Source: an uncultured Chlorobiales bacterium (GTDB lineage Bacteria; Bacteroidota; Chlorobiia; Chlorobiales; Chlorobiaceae). From it: a stretch of 10,567 nucleotides of DNA. A model generated the notes under the pieces. The model did no database searches, was not told where the DNA came from, and saw only the letters and a program-made list of their open reading frames with translations. This document shows positions 1 to 5,860 of the stretch, one piece after another. The DNA lies in the NCBI GenBank assembly GCA_903901395.1, contig CAIUQW010000312.1, positions 1-10,567 on the forward strand, read 5' to 3'. Made by a program: the position numbers and the translations under genes. Positions within the stretch are counted from its first letter, which is position 1, and every line of letters starts with the position of its first letter.

Positions 1-179
1 ACCTCGTTCGTCTTTCCGTTCCAGACCAGCTCCACTTCGCGCTTGTCGTCAAAGAGCAGAAAGCGGTATTTCTCCGGCAAAGGCTTGTCGGCCTCAAGAT
101 ATTTGATGACTTCGCGCTTTTCGTTATCGGTGAGGTTCATAGGTGTTTTGTCGTGCTTCTCAATGATTTTGCTGACCAT
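1..179 (-). CDS. DNA methyltransferase, Mod (type III-like) family, N-terminal fragment cut by the window edge
   Basis: Sixty codons are visible, reading leftwards off the window. The protein begins MVSKIIEKHDKTPMNL and continues through LPEKYRFLLFDD and EVELVWNGKTNEV. From memory, the block with LPEKYRFLLF and VELVWNGKT is typical of the N-terminus of adenine-specific Mod methyltransferases of type III restriction-modification systems, just before their IEQVDEPR-like stretch. The catalytic motifs (DPPY and FxGxG) would lie outside the window, so the activity is not shown here. The start at 179 is the first ATG in frame, 13 bases after the stop of the NYN gene. A second in-frame ATG at 140 is possible. 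Neither has a good Shine-Dalgarno sequence, so translational coupling to the upstream gene is likely. A restriction subunit, if any, would be further left. Confidence 0.7.
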   Translation of the reverse strand, partial: MVSKIIEKHDKTPMNLTDNEKREVIKYLEADKPLPEKYRFLLFDDKREVELVWNGKTNE

Positions 180-192
180 GCAAAGGAATTGC

Positions 193-873
193 TTACTGCC
201 AATCAGCAGGTTTTCTCAGAATAAAGCCGTCACGTTTCATGACAGTTTCGGCAAACTGACTTTCAACCAGTTTTTTTCTTCCGATTGTCAGAGAACCTTT
301 TGCTGCAAGGGCAACTGATTGATTGTGCCGTTTCGGAGGGAATGCCACAAAAACTCTTTTCGAGGGAAAGAGTGCATGAATTTGACGTATTGGGGGGACC
401 AGATCGCTGTCACCTGAAATAAGCATGGCCATGTCATACTGATCCTGATAGGCCCCGTTGAGAAGCTGTGTCGCAATATTGACATCGGTCATTTTTTCGT
501 TATAAGACGCCCATATATTTCCGCAACGTTTGCATTCTATTGAGTTTCTCTGGTAGTGACCGAACTGAATGTGGATGCCTTCCGTCTCAAGGGCTTCAAT
601 GTATGTTGTCTGCCGCTTTTGCTTGTCGGGGTTGTCGCTGACCCTGCTGGTGAAGTATTTTACGCAGACCAGCTCCTGATTCGGCTTGAGCAGGCTCTTT
701 GCCAACAGGTTAAGGTTTAACCATTTGCAGTAGTCATATCCGGCTTCAAGCATGCCGAAATAGAGGTTGAATCCGTCTACGTAGACCTGTACTCTCTCTT
801 TCTGAGGCTTATCATTTGCGTTTCCCATACCAAAATGCTTATATTTGAACCGTAACATCTCCGGAGATAGCAT
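193..873 (-). CDS. NYN-domain (PIN-like, LabA/DUF88 group) putative ribonuclease
   Basis: A 226-residue protein with one NYN domain covering most of its length. Visible motifs, numbered from the first ATG, are VDGFNLYFG (Asp33 near residues 32-40), EKMTDVNIA (Asp130) and SGDSDLVPP (Asp155, Asp157). These are the acidic residues that bind metal in the PIN/NYN nuclease fold. CKRCGNIW (Cys114, Cys117) looks like half of a zinc-binding knuckle. The C-terminus has VAFPPKR, IGRKKL and RKPADW blocks that I recall from close family members. The likely role is metal-dependent RNA cleavage; target unknown. The start is uncertain: ATGs lie at 873, 858 and 828, and the last (MGNANDKPQ) fits the usual N-terminus best, because the first two sit in a palindrome. 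The gene ends 13 bases before the Mod methyltransferase start, suggesting one transcript and a possible defence function. Confidence 0.85.
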   Translation of the reverse strand: MLSPEMLRFKYKHFGMGNANDKPQKERVQVYVDGFNLYFGMLEAGYDYCKWLNLNLLAKSLLKPNQELVCVKYFTSRVSDNPDKQKRQTTYIEALETEGIHIQFGHYQRNSIECKRCGNIWASYNEKMTDVNIATQLLNGAYQDQYDMAMLISGDSDLVPPIRQIHALFPSKRVFVAFPPKRHNQSVALAAKGSLTIGRKKLVESQFAETVMKRDGFILRKPADWQ

Positions 874-879
874 CTCCGG
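857..879. repeat. Compound palindrome at the start of the NYN gene
   Basis: ATCTCCGGAGAT (857-868) is a perfect 12-bp palindrome. It overlaps a perfect 8-bp stem, CCGGAGAT and ATCTCCGG, separated by AGC (861-879). Three copies of the half-site therefore alternate in orientation. It covers the two upstream ATGs of the NYN frame, so it could be an operator or a translation-blocking hairpin. This function is inference. Confidence 0.6.
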
Positions 880-883
880 CCCG

Positions 884-915
884 ACGCCTCCACTTGCTGG
901 GGGCGTTTCCTTTTA
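884..915 (+). terminator. Terminator-like hairpin, plus strand
   Basis: ACGCCTCC (884-891) pairs with GGGGGCGT (899-906), using one T-G wobble, around a 7-base loop. The run TTTCCTTTT follows, so read on the plus strand it resembles a weak intrinsic terminator. No plus-strand gene is visible upstream, so it may be a relic, or simply a structure in the leader of the minus-strand NYN gene. The rest of 916-1050 shows nothing I can name, apart from a short CTTTTC/GAAAAG stem at 1017-1040. Confidence 0.3.
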
Positions 916-1050
916 TCTCCCCACCGCTTTCTTCCCCCCTATCCAAATCATTACCCTCCCCGTTTAGCTCTTGATCTGAAAAAGAGACGTAACATTAAAT
1001 ATATCAAAGAGTTTGGCTTTTCGCGAGCTTCCCGGAAAAGAAGGTGGGTG

Positions 1051-1074
1051 AGGGACGCTATTCACTTCATGCAC
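1051..1074. repeat. Left inverted end of the RAYT element
   Basis: It pairs with 2135-2158 at 23 of 24 positions; the sole mismatch is base 1069 (A here, T in the other arm read in the same sense). The first 18 bases are perfect. Confidence 0.85.
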
Positions 1075-1109
1075 AAGATGGAGGAGATGTTCCCGTTTCA
1101 TCAAAAAAT

Positions 1110-1134
1110 GTTATTCTTCAAAAGAGCGAATAAC
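1110..1134 (+). repeat. Subterminal hairpin in the transposase leader
   Basis: GTTATTC (1110-1116) and GAATAAC (1128-1134) form a perfect 7-bp stem around 11 bases. HUH transposases of this class recognise small hairpins near the element ends, so this is a candidate recognition structure, or it may control translation of the gene that starts 25 bases later. The function is inferred. Confidence 0.4.
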
Positions 1135-1159
1135 TTCCAGCCTCAACCGCAACCCCTAC

Positions 1160-2125
1160 ATGCCCAGAGGCCCGCGACTTGACGCACCCGGAACCCTGCA
1201 TCATGTGATCGTCAGGGGAATAGAGAAAGGACTTGTCGTTCAGGACGATGAGGACCGGGCGGATTTTCTGTCACGCATGGGCCGATTGAGCAGATCGTGC
1301 CCGACGTCAATCTATGCCTGGTCAATCATGTCCAATCATGTTCATATCCTGCTGAAAAGCGGCCCGGAGGGACTGAGTCGTTTTATGCGCAAACTCCTCA
1401 CCGGCTATGCCATACGATACAATCGGCGTCACCAGCGATGCGGGCATCTGTTTCAGAACCGTTACAAGTCCATCGTTTGTCAGGAGTCGGCATATTTTCT
1501 CCGGCTTGTGAGTTACATCCATCTCAATCCGCTTCGGGCCGGTCTTGTATCGACTCTCGAAGAACTGGATCGCTATGCATGGAGCGGTCACGCCGTGCTT
1601 ATGGGTCATCAGCAAAACGAATGGCAGGAACGCGATTTTGTGCTGTCACAATTTGGAGGAACAGAGAAGATCGCCGTTGAACGGTATCGTGAATTTCTTG
1701 CATTGGAAAGCGGCAAGGGCCGTCAGCCCGATCTGGTTGGTGGCGGTTTGATTCGATCCCTCGGCGGCTGGTTTGAAGTCAAAAGCCATTATCGGAAAGA
1801 AGAGAAACAGCCATTTGATGAAAGAATCCTGGGGGATGGCGATTTTGTGGAATCAATGCTCGCGCAATCGCGGACTGAGCTGGAAACCGATTTAAAGATC
1901 AGGCGCAGGAAAGAGGAGGCGGAAAAGATGATCAGAGATGCATGCCAATCGCATGACGTTGCATGGGATCATCTGGTGAGTGGAAGTCGCCGACCAAAAG
2001 TATCTGTTTTAAGAAAAAATTTGTGCTTGTTACTGGTAAACGAATACGGGTACTCGCTGGCGGAGACGGCTCGACAGCTTGGAATATCGACGTCAGGAGT
2101 TCATGCGATTCTGAACCGTTCGTAA
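1160..2125 (+). CDS. REP-associated tyrosine transposase (RAYT, Y1/HUH family) with C-terminal DNA-binding domain
   Basis: A 321-residue single-strand DNA transposase. The N-terminus MPRGPRLDAPGTLHHVIVRG is the typical family opening and fixes the start, although there is no clear Shine-Dalgarno site. The metal-binding HUH motif is SNHVHIL (His60, His62). A conserved block, GHLFQNRYKSI (residues 95-105), precedes FLRLVSYIHLNPLRAG (113-128); Tyr119 is my candidate for the catalytic tyrosine, with Tyr112 as an alternative. After about residue 185 comes an extension of charged helices (RRRKEEAEK) ending in a helix-turn-helix, SLAETARQLGISTSGVHAIL (about 299-318). Its surroundings (SGSRRPKVSVLRKNLCLLL) recall the DnaA C-terminal domain. 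At 321 residues it is much longer than the roughly 150-residue minimal IS200 TnpA. It is the only gene in the element. Confidence 0.92.
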   Translation: MPRGPRLDAPGTLHHVIVRGIEKGLVVQDDEDRADFLSRMGRLSRSCPTSIYAWSIMSNHVHILLKSGPEGLSRFMRKLLTGYAIRYNRRHQRCGHLFQNRYKSIVCQESAYFLRLVSYIHLNPLRAGLVSTLEELDRYAWSGHAVLMGHQQNEWQERDFVLSQFGGTEKIAVERYREFLALESGKGRQPDLVGGGLIRSLGGWFEVKSHYRKEEKQPFDERILGDGDFVESMLAQSRTELETDLKIRRRKEEAEKMIRDACQSHDVAWDHLVSGSRRPKVSVLRKNLCLLLVNEYGYSLAETARQLGISTSGVHAILNRS

Positions 2126-2134
2126 CTTGAGGAA

Positions 2135-2158
2135 GTGCAAGAAGTGAATAGCGTCCCT
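2135..2158. repeat. Right inverted end of the RAYT element
   Basis: It is the reverse complement of 1051-1074 except at one position. Just inside lies GAAGTG repeated directly (2132-2137 and 2141-2146). Only 17 bases separate this end from the next gene's ATG. Confidence 0.85.
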
Positions 2159-2175
2159 TAACTAAATTACTTACC

Positions 2176-3003
2176 ATGTACAAATTCATTGCCGATAACG
2201 TCGTGGCTTTCGATGTCGAGTGGGTGCCGGAGCCGGCTTCGGGCAGGCGTATTTACAGGCTTCCGGATACGGCTTCCGATGATGAGGTGCTTGAGGTCAT
2301 GTGGCGGGAGGGCGGCGCGACGCCGGAGGATCCTCGTCCGTATCTGAAAACGGTGATGTGCCGGATCGTTTCCATTGCGGCGGTGGTTAGAAAAAGGGTG
2401 CGCAGTGAGGTAAAACTCGACCTTATTTCGCTGCCCGGCCTGCATGACGGCGAGCAACCGGAAGGGAAGATCATCCGGAAATTTCTGGAAGCCGTGGGGA
2501 ATCTGGGGGCGCAGCTTGTCGGGTTCAACTCGTCGAATGCAGACCTGCCGATCCTGTTCCAAAGGGCGCTGGCAAACAGGGTGACGGCGCCAACATTTTG
2601 CCATCGCCCTGAAAAACCGTGGGAGGGAGCCGATTACTTCAGCCGAGCAAGCGATTATAACATCGATCTGAAGAACGAGCTCGGTGGTTTCGGCAAAGCG
2701 GCTCCGTCACTCAATGAACTGGCCGCGGCACTCGGAATTCCCGGCAAAATGGGCATCAATGGCGCGGACGTGGTCGAGCTGTGGCGCACCGGGGAGTTCA
2801 GGAGCATCGTCGAGTACAACCAGTTCGACGCCCTTTCCACCTATCTGGTGTGGCTGAGGAGCGCCTATTTTTCAGGGCGGTTGACGGAGGATGCTTTCGT
2901 GCACGAGGAGCAGCTGCTGGAAGCCCTTCTTCTCAGGGAAGTCGAGGGCGGCGCGGAGCATCTTGGCCGGTATCTCGATACCTGGAAAGCGTTTCGCCGT
3001 TAG
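2176..3003 (+). CDS. Predicted 3'-5' exonuclease, PolB-like DEDDy family
   Basis: A 275-residue stand-alone exonuclease domain with an RNase H fold. The three Exo motifs are visible: AFDVEW (Asp13, Glu15; Exo I), VGFNSSNADLP (Asn118, Asp123; Exo II) and YNQFDA (Tyr214, Asp218; Exo III of the YxxxD kind). It therefore belongs to the DEDDy group related to the proofreading domain of B-family DNA polymerases, without polymerase motifs. The expected reaction is removal of 3' nucleotides from DNA, perhaps in repair; the true substrate is unknown. The length is ordinary for the family. The start follows the RAYT element end by 17 bases (an AT-rich stretch with no Shine-Dalgarno site), leaving no room for a promoter outside the element. 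The next gene lies 51 bases downstream in the same direction. Confidence 0.85.
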   Translation: MYKFIADNVVAFDVEWVPEPASGRRIYRLPDTASDDEVLEVMWREGGATPEDPRPYLKTVMCRIVSIAAVVRKRVRSEVKLDLISLPGLHDGEQPEGKIIRKFLEAVGNLGAQLVGFNSSNADLPILFQRALANRVTAPTFCHRPEKPWEGADYFSRASDYNIDLKNELGGFGKAAPSLNELAAALGIPGKMGINGADVVELWRTGEFRSIVEYNQFDALSTYLVWLRSAYFSGRLTEDAFVHEEQLLEALLLREVEGGAEHLGRYLDTWKAFRR

Positions 3004-3054
3004 CGAAGGTTCATGATGTCCTTTTGCTGATACAACGGAAAAGCGAGCATTGCC

Positions 3055-3951
3055 ATGTCAAGCAACACCGGCGGTCATTTTTTTGCCTATCTGAACTGGC
3101 TTCTCAACCCGTTCCACGGATTGAAGACAACGGAAGTCTATGATCTGATCGGCGCCACCTCGCTGACCGAACATGCGTTGTTTCTGAACCTCGGCTATTG
3201 GCGGGATGCGCATACCATCGATGACGCCAGTGAGGCGCTTGCCCTTCTGGTGGCGAAACGAGGCGGCATGGGCGCGGGTGACGTGGTGCTCGATTGCGGG
3301 TACGGTTTTGGCGATCAGGACATTCTGTGGGCGAGAACTATGAATCCTGCAAAAATTATCGGGCTGAATATTACGAAGTCCCAGATCGTGCAAGCCCGGA
3401 GGCGAGTTGCTGAAGCCGGACTTGAGCAGTCGATCGATTTACGGGAAGGATCGGCAACGGAGATGCCCATTGAAAATGAATCCGTCGATCTGGTCGTTTC
3501 CCTCGAAAGCGCGTTTCACTACAGAACCCGTGAAGATTTTTTCAGGGAGTCGTTCCGGGTTTTGCGACCCGGCGGCAGGCTGGTGACGGCGGACATCGTG
3601 CCGACAAAAGAATCCGAAAATCCCTTCAAGCGGCTGGAGCAGTGGATTTCATGGAATATGGTGGCGGGAAAATTCAACATACCTCCGGAAAACGCTTATC
3701 TGATTCCAACCTACAGCGATAAACTTTCCAGAGCAGGATTCGTCAATAACGACATCGAGTCGATACGTGACGACGTCTATGCGCCTCTTCATGAGTATCT
3801 GTCAAAAGATCGGACATTTGTGAACAAGTTGCCTCCGGTGGCAAAGATTATGGCCATATCGGCCTTCCATCGCTCTGCCGAGAGCGTCTACGGTGGGCTG
3901 GACTATATATTGTCATATGCCGAAAAGCCGAAGAAGCCTCGGGAAATCTGA
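3055..3951 (+). CDS. Class I SAM-dependent methyltransferase, substrate unknown
   Basis: A 298-residue Rossmann-fold methyltransferase. Motif I, VLDCGYGFG (residues 78-86), is the glycine-rich S-adenosylmethionine loop. GLNITKSQI (about 103-111) supplies the region at the end of strand beta 2, the segment around ESVDLVVSLESAFHY is motif II, and FRVLRPGGRLVTADI is the motif III region (RPGG). The architecture is that of the UbiE/Erg6-like small-molecule methyltransferases (Methyltransf_11/25), and the NLGYW block before motif I is often seen in such enzymes. No specific substrate can be read from the sequence; lipid, quinone or pigment-related molecules are possibilities only. The start ATG is preceded by GCGAGCATTGCC, a poor ribosome binding site. 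It may be cotranscribed with the exonuclease upstream. Confidence 0.85.
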   Translation: MSSNTGGHFFAYLNWLLNPFHGLKTTEVYDLIGATSLTEHALFLNLGYWRDAHTIDDASEALALLVAKRGGMGAGDVVLDCGYGFGDQDILWARTMNPAKIIGLNITKSQIVQARRRVAEAGLEQSIDLREGSATEMPIENESVDLVVSLESAFHYRTREDFFRESFRVLRPGGRLVTADIVPTKESENPFKRLEQWISWNMVAGKFNIPPENAYLIPTYSDKLSRAGFVNNDIESIRDDVYAPLHEYLSKDRTFVNKLPPVAKIMAISAFHRSAESVYGGLDYILSYAEKPKKPREI

Positions 3952-4119
3952 GGCAGGAGAATTGAGAGCAATCGGCAATCGATTTTTTTGTTGCTCAGGA
4001 ATTCGTGGGGAGTGATCGTCAGAATTTTCAAAGATGGTTTTGACTGGTATGGAGCCGATACCATTATTAATCCGGCCATTAAAGGTGTCAATCGCTGGTG
4101 TGGTCAGGAGAAATCCTGA
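3952..4119 (+). pseudogene. Open segment continuing the methyltransferase frame, possible gene relic or small ORF
   Basis: After the TGA at 3949-3951 the same frame stays open for 55 codons to a TGA at 4117-4119. The last part reads NSWGVIVRIFKDGFDWYG followed by ADTIINPAIKGVNRW, with protein-like composition (three Trp, balanced charges). The only plausible internal starts are GTG at 4012, giving 35 residues, or TTG at 3988. I do not recognise a family. It could be a small gene, the tail of a lost gene, or chance. Two minus-strand open frames over the same bases read less like protein. Confidence 0.25.
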
Positions 4120-4207
4120 TGTCATTCTGAGGTAGCGAAGAATCCAGAACTCTTTGTTTCATAATAAGATGGATTCTTCATTCCGCTTCGCGTCATTCAG
4201 AATGACA
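4120..4207. repeat. Interspersed palindromic repeat, copy 1
   Basis: The outer arms TGTCATTCTGA (4120-4130) and TCAGAATGACA (4197-4207) are perfect complements. The inner arms GAAGAATCC (4137-4145) and GGATTCTTC (4171-4179) are also perfect. The whole 88-bp unit could fold into a long cruciform. It shares its outer and inner arms with the copy at 6486-6587. It carries no coding capacity and resembles a small non-autonomous (MITE-like) element. Confidence 0.75.
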
Positions 4208-4342
4208 GACCATTTTTTGAAGTTTCTTTGCGATTTTTTGTGGTCGAAGTAATAAGCAAGTCGTGAATATATCATTGAAACTCAACTGGAGATCATGATG
4301 AAAACAACAGATTCTGATGATTGCCGAGAGCGGCGTATGAGA

Positions 4343-4489
4343 TTACTTGAGTTCTTCGGGAGACGAAGTCAGAATATCGAACTCTTCAACAACCTGCATC
4401 GGTTCGCTTTCATTCCAGCCCGACAGGGAGAAAAAATTGTCTATCAGCTCGGATCGTGTTTGCGCTTCGGATCTGTTAATCTGAAACAA
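4343..4489 (-). pseudogene. Relic of the N-terminus of an HsdR-like restriction/helicase protein
   Basis: Read on the minus strand from a TTG at 4489, 48 codons run to a TAA at 4343-4345. They include INRSEAQTRSELID, then SGWNESEP and VVEEFDI. From memory, the pattern EAxTR-x-x-L-ID followed by GW and an E-acidic-I block is the signature at the start of type I HsdR-like or DEAD/DEAH helicase restriction proteins. After EEFDI the match ends and the frame stops, so more than nine tenths of the expected protein is missing. The frame is open upstream to about 4571. An overlapping plus-strand 83-codon frame (4295-4546, with GGAG before its ATG) looks less protein-like and is judged a shadow. Family assignment is moderate; the relic status follows from the length. 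Confidence 0.5.
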
Positions 4490-4629
4490 CCGGAGATTTA
4501 TATATGCCTTGTGATGACAGTAATAGAAGGCAATACTTTTATATGAACAGCTATTTTGGAATATTTATTTTTAAGAACAAAATCGATCGGGACATCCGTC
4601 GTAGGTGGGGATAAAACCTCCCTTCCAAC

Positions 4630-4662
4630 ATTATTAATTATCAACTATCCATTATCAATTAT
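4630..4662. repeat. AT-rich degenerate simple repeat
   Basis: It is built from imperfect copies of TTATCAAYTA-like units (TTATTAATTA, TTATCAACTA, TTATCAATTA) just beyond the stop codon of the alcohol dehydrogenase gene. I recall similar ATTATCAATTATC strings as common intergenic filler in related genomes. Confidence 0.5.
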
Positions 4663-4665
4663 ATT

Positions 4666-5856
4666 CTAAACCCTCGCCGCCAAAATCCGCCGCATCGCAT
4701 CAGCATCCAAAAGGACGGCGTTGGTTTTGCTTCTTGTGGCTGGGATGATTTCGTTGAAATCGGCTTCCTGAACGCCGTATTTGCCGAGGCGAGGGAAGTC
4801 GAGGCGGGTTTGCAGGGTTTCGAGATGTTCGACGAGGCGGTCGCAGTCGTCCGTAAGATTGCCGGTTGTGGTGCCGGTGAGAATGCGGCTGGCGGTGGCG
4901 AATTTTTGAAGGGCTGACTCGCCTCCCTCCGTAGCGCGGAGCTGGCGGATGTTTTCGCGGGTCGCTTCGGCGAGGAGCGTGGCGCAGAGGGTGCCGTGCG
5001 GGATGTCGAAGAGGCCACCGACCGAGGAGGCGAAGCCGTGCACGATGCCGAGGCCTGCGTTCGAGAGCGCGATGCCCGACATGAGAGCCGCGTAGGCCAT
5101 GTCGGCACGGACAGCTACGTCGCTCGCGCCACTTCCGCAGGCCAGCTCGAAGGAGCGGCTGAAATGTTCGAGGCCGCTCAGGCAGACGACATCCGTATAA
5201 GGGCTGGCGAGGGGCGAAAGGTAGGCTTCGAGGAGCTGCGTGAAGGCGTCCATGCCCGAGGCGGCAGTCAGCTCCGGCGGCGCGGTCGTCATAAGAGCGG
5301 GATCGATGATCGCCTCGTTCGGCACGAAGGCCGCGTGGCGTAGCGAGCGCTTGTAGCCGCCTTGCCCGACGCGGCTGATGACGGCGTTGCTCGTCGCTTC
5401 GGTGCCGGTGCCGGAGGTGGTCGGCACGGTGATGAACGGCACTTTGCGCCCGTCGTGCGGCATGAAGCCCGGCTGCCCCTCGATAAAGCGCTCGACCGGC
5501 TCGCGCTGAAGCAGCATCGCCGAGATCGCCTTTCCTGCATCCACCGCGCTGCCGCCGCCGATGGCCACCACGACGTCGTAAGGCTTTGCGCGACCGAGCG
5601 CCACAGCCTCGTCGATCAGCTCCGGCGACGGCTCGCGCTCAACTTCGAGGCAGGCAACCTCCACTCCGGCACGGCGAAGTTCGTCAAGCATTCGCGACGC
5701 GACCGGCGAGCGCCGCAATGTCTGCCTGCCCGTGACCAGCAGCATCCTGCGCCCGAACGCGGCGGCGAGCGCCGGAAGCTTCGCGAGCGTGCCCGCGCCG
5801 AAGTGAATGCGCGGCGTCGGCAAAACGGAAAACTCCAATCCTCCATTCATCGACAT
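4666..5856 (-). CDS. Iron-containing (group III) alcohol dehydrogenase family protein
   Basis: A 396-residue NAD(P)-dependent dehydrogenase of the Fe-ADH fold, full length. GGGSAVDAGKA (residues 100-110) is the nucleotide-binding loop, and TVPTTSGTGTEAT (143-155) is the family signature. Metal ligands, by comparison with E. coli FucO (Asp196, His200, His263, His277), are Asp203 in GMDAFTQ, His273 in IVHGFAS and His287 in IPHGTL. The position of the first histidine ligand is Gln207. Substrate unknown; an aldehyde or short alcohol is likely. The start at 5856 is supported by GGGAG at 5865-5869, 8 bases upstream and inside the end of the DUF134 gene, so the two genes are coupled (4-base gap). 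The last codons are followed by an AT-rich repeat. Confidence 0.9.
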   Translation of the reverse strand: MSMNGGLEFSVLPTPRIHFGAGTLAKLPALAAAFGRRMLLVTGRQTLRRSPVASRMLDELRRAGVEVACLEVEREPSPELIDEAVALGRAKPYDVVVAIGGGSAVDAGKAISAMLLQREPVERFIEGQPGFMPHDGRKVPFITVPTTSGTGTEATSNAVISRVGQGGYKRSLRHAAFVPNEAIIDPALMTTAPPELTAASGMDAFTQLLEAYLSPLASPYTDVVCLSGLEHFSRSFELACGSGASDVAVRADMAYAALMSGIALSNAGLGIVHGFASSVGGLFDIPHGTLCATLLAEATRENIRQLRATEGGESALQKFATASRILTGTTTGNLTDDCDRLVEHLETLQTRLDFPRLGKYGVQEADFNEIIPATRSKTNAVLLDADAMRRILAARV

Positions 5857-5860
5857 GGCG

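Larger units (their letters stand above)
1051..2158 (+). mobile_element. RAYT/IS200-like element with inverted ends
   Basis: The 1108-bp segment is bounded by AGGGACGCTATTCACTTC (1051-1068) and its exact reverse complement (2141-2158). The match extends inwards over one mismatch and five more bases, giving 24-bp inverted ends. It contains a single transposase gene with an apparently intact frame. No direct target duplication is evident outside the ends, which fits a HUH (single-strand) mechanism. The left end is followed by 85 untranslated bases; the right end begins 9 bases after the transposase stop. Because the frame is intact and the ends are well preserved, the element could be recent or still active. 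Confidence 0.8.
3952..4665. other. Gene-poor interval with relics and repeats
   Basis: This 714-base interval contains, from left to right: an open frame without a good start (3952-4119), a palindromic repeat (4120-4207), about 130 bases in which I see nothing, a minus-strand HsdR-like relic (4343-4489), and an AT-rich simple repeat (4630-4662). A run of seven T at 3983-3989 with a loose GAGCAA/TTGCTC stem (3966-3971, 3991-3996) is the only hint of a terminator for the methyltransferase. Confidence 0.7.

Noticed and set aside
43..318. A 91-codon plus-strand frame
   Set aside because: It is antisense to the Mod methyltransferase start and the NYN gene end, both of which have family motifs.
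3903..4125. Two minus-strand frames of 62 and 70 codons
   Set aside because: They overlap the end of the methyltransferase and the plus-strand open segment, and have no recognisable content or ribosome site.
4295..4546. An 83-codon plus-strand frame with GGAG before its ATG
   Set aside because: It overlaps the minus-strand HsdR-like segment, whose amino-acid pattern is more convincing; the plus-strand product matches nothing I know. It is kept as a possible but unlikely small gene.
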